From contig NMRA01000626.1 of assembly GCA_002633005.1 (NCBI GenBank), forward strand, positions 12,308 to 67,817: 55,510 nucleotides of DNA, given 5' to 3'. The position numbers and the translations under genes were made by a program. Source of the DNA: Phoronis australis. Its lineage: Eukaryota > Phoronida > Phoronidae. Shown one piece after another: positions 54,501-55,510 of this stretch (the stretch's first letter is position 1; every line of letters starts with the position of its first letter). The notes under the pieces were generated by a model, which was not told the DNA's origin, did not search any database, and saw nothing but the letters and a program-made list of their open reading frames with translations.

Positions 54501-54810
54501 TGAAATCTAACTCGAAATCATTTTTGCATTTTCCGTTCTAAGTCTGAGTAAAATCAAGATAAGAGTAAATAAGCGTGAGCTCAAGTACAATATGTTTCAT
54601 GCAAATGAATTTCTAGTCCTAGCTCTCACTTGATGGCTCCTAAATTCTATCTGAAATCTATATTCTGAAAACTGCAAGATTTCGAGTGAAACCTCGAATC
54701 GTGGACATCAACAGCAACTAGGACTACGGTTATTCACGTAAGTAATTAGTTACTCGAGCATAGAATAATAAGCATTTATCTCGAGTTCGCACAAAAGTAG
54801 AGCAGGTAGT
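54500..54810. repeat. Dispersed repeat (copy at 42700-42970)
   Basis: Shares with 42700-42970: CTCGAAAT-TTTTG near the start, ATCAAGATA.-A.TTAA-like text, GTGAAACCTCGAA, and the ending TTTATCTCGAGTTC..-CAAAAGTAGA. Same orientation, about 65-75% identity by eye. The family is not recognised. Confidence 0.6.
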
Positions 54811-55510
54811 TTCGATGTGAGAAAAAAACATTAGGGCTCCGTGCACTGGTCAGTCAAGTACGTTTTAAGGAACAAGGTAACCCCCACATTTTAAAATGCC
54901 CGATAAACGCGATCCATACCAGGTGGTAGCTTGCACTTTGGAAAGAAAAAAATATTGAACTTTTGGAGGACCCAAAGAAAAACACGATCTCCGTTACGGT
55001 GGCCAGGGCAAGTTTATCCGCCTGAAGTTCCCGTAACATTGAAAATGCCTTTTTCGTCATTTTTAACTTTTCAACCCATTGGTCATTTTGGAGTGTTTCA
55101 ATTACAAAACGCTCCCACCAGTCATGCGAACGTTCCCTTTTCCACAAAGTTTGCTATAACAACCCAACCATCATCTCAGTCGATGAATAATCTTTTTTTC
55201 CTTGAAAGCAGTCCTCACATTAGATGGCAGCCCTTTCAGAAATGGCCCGTTGTAGAGGCCACAGGACACAGATATTGGTTTTATCGGTATTGTAACGCCT
55301 ACTAAACATAATTACACACGTGTGTAAACTTTACTCATAATTGAATTCACTTAGGTGTGCAAAATTGTCCATGTAAACGCCGAGCCTAAACAGTGACGAC
55401 ACGGGAGACAAGTCTAGCCGCAAGTATCTAGTTCTTTTCAAACACTAGATGTCGCTACTATGCAGACTAAGTGACTAACCTGGTTCCCGGGCCTCACAAG
55501 ATGTGAAGGC
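54811..55510. other. No gene seen
   Basis: Two overlapping open frames (54854-55147 minus, 54931-55305 plus) have no recognisable domain. The window ends inside unassigned sequence. Confidence 0.4.

Overview
The window is eukaryotic and most likely from the nuclear genome of a marine invertebrate. The evidence is AT-rich DNA with frequent ACATGTACATGTA runs, spliced exons with G|GTAAGT donors, Ig-superfamily exons, and remnants of many animal transposon families. Amphioxus, hemichordates, echinoderms and molluscs are all possible, and I cannot choose between them from sequence alone. No bacterial operon, rRNA or CRISPR array is visible. Almost everything recognisable is a mobile element or its wreckage. 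The only host-gene candidates are Ig-domain exons on the minus strand.

Layout. 1-9 kb: a complete 1.1-kb TIR element with an 8-bp target duplication, the 3' end of a non-LTR retrotransposon, the left end of a TTAA element, and a mariner 5' fragment. 9-13 kb: a degraded minus-strand coding region with 21-bp repeats, and a clean C2-type Ig exon. 15-18.7 kb: a cassette of two convergent, truncated genes. A YqaJ-type nuclease with a SWIM finger lies on +, and a THAP/helix-turn-helix transposase lies on -. About 400-bp direct repeats flank them. 18.7-20.5 kb: a modular 'CTAGTGGC' repeat array, then a V-like Ig exon and a decayed partial duplicate. 20.5-31.5 kb: dispersed and modular repeats only, including a palindromic array of about 143-bp units. 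32 kb: a fragment of a P2X7-C-terminal-like (P2RX7-like) gene. 38-40 kb: two tRNA-like Pol III units and a foldback hairpin. 41-46.5 kb: more modular repeat, a GT microsatellite, and a 365-bp foldback built of about 20-bp units inside a putative TTAA element. 46.8-52.2 kb: nested TTAA elements carrying THAP and P2RX7-like genes, two short CAGTGGCGGAT elements, a Pao/BEL 3' end, and another TTAA element.

The main theme is a group of elements whose ends read AGGCGAAGGCAACC or variants, flanked by TTAA. They carry THAP transposase genes converging on an accessory gene, either P2RX7-like or YqaJ nuclease. One member has jumped into the terminal region of a relative in the opposite orientation. 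Every copy seen here is broken by frameshift, stop or internal deletion. They look like fossils or non-autonomous derivatives.
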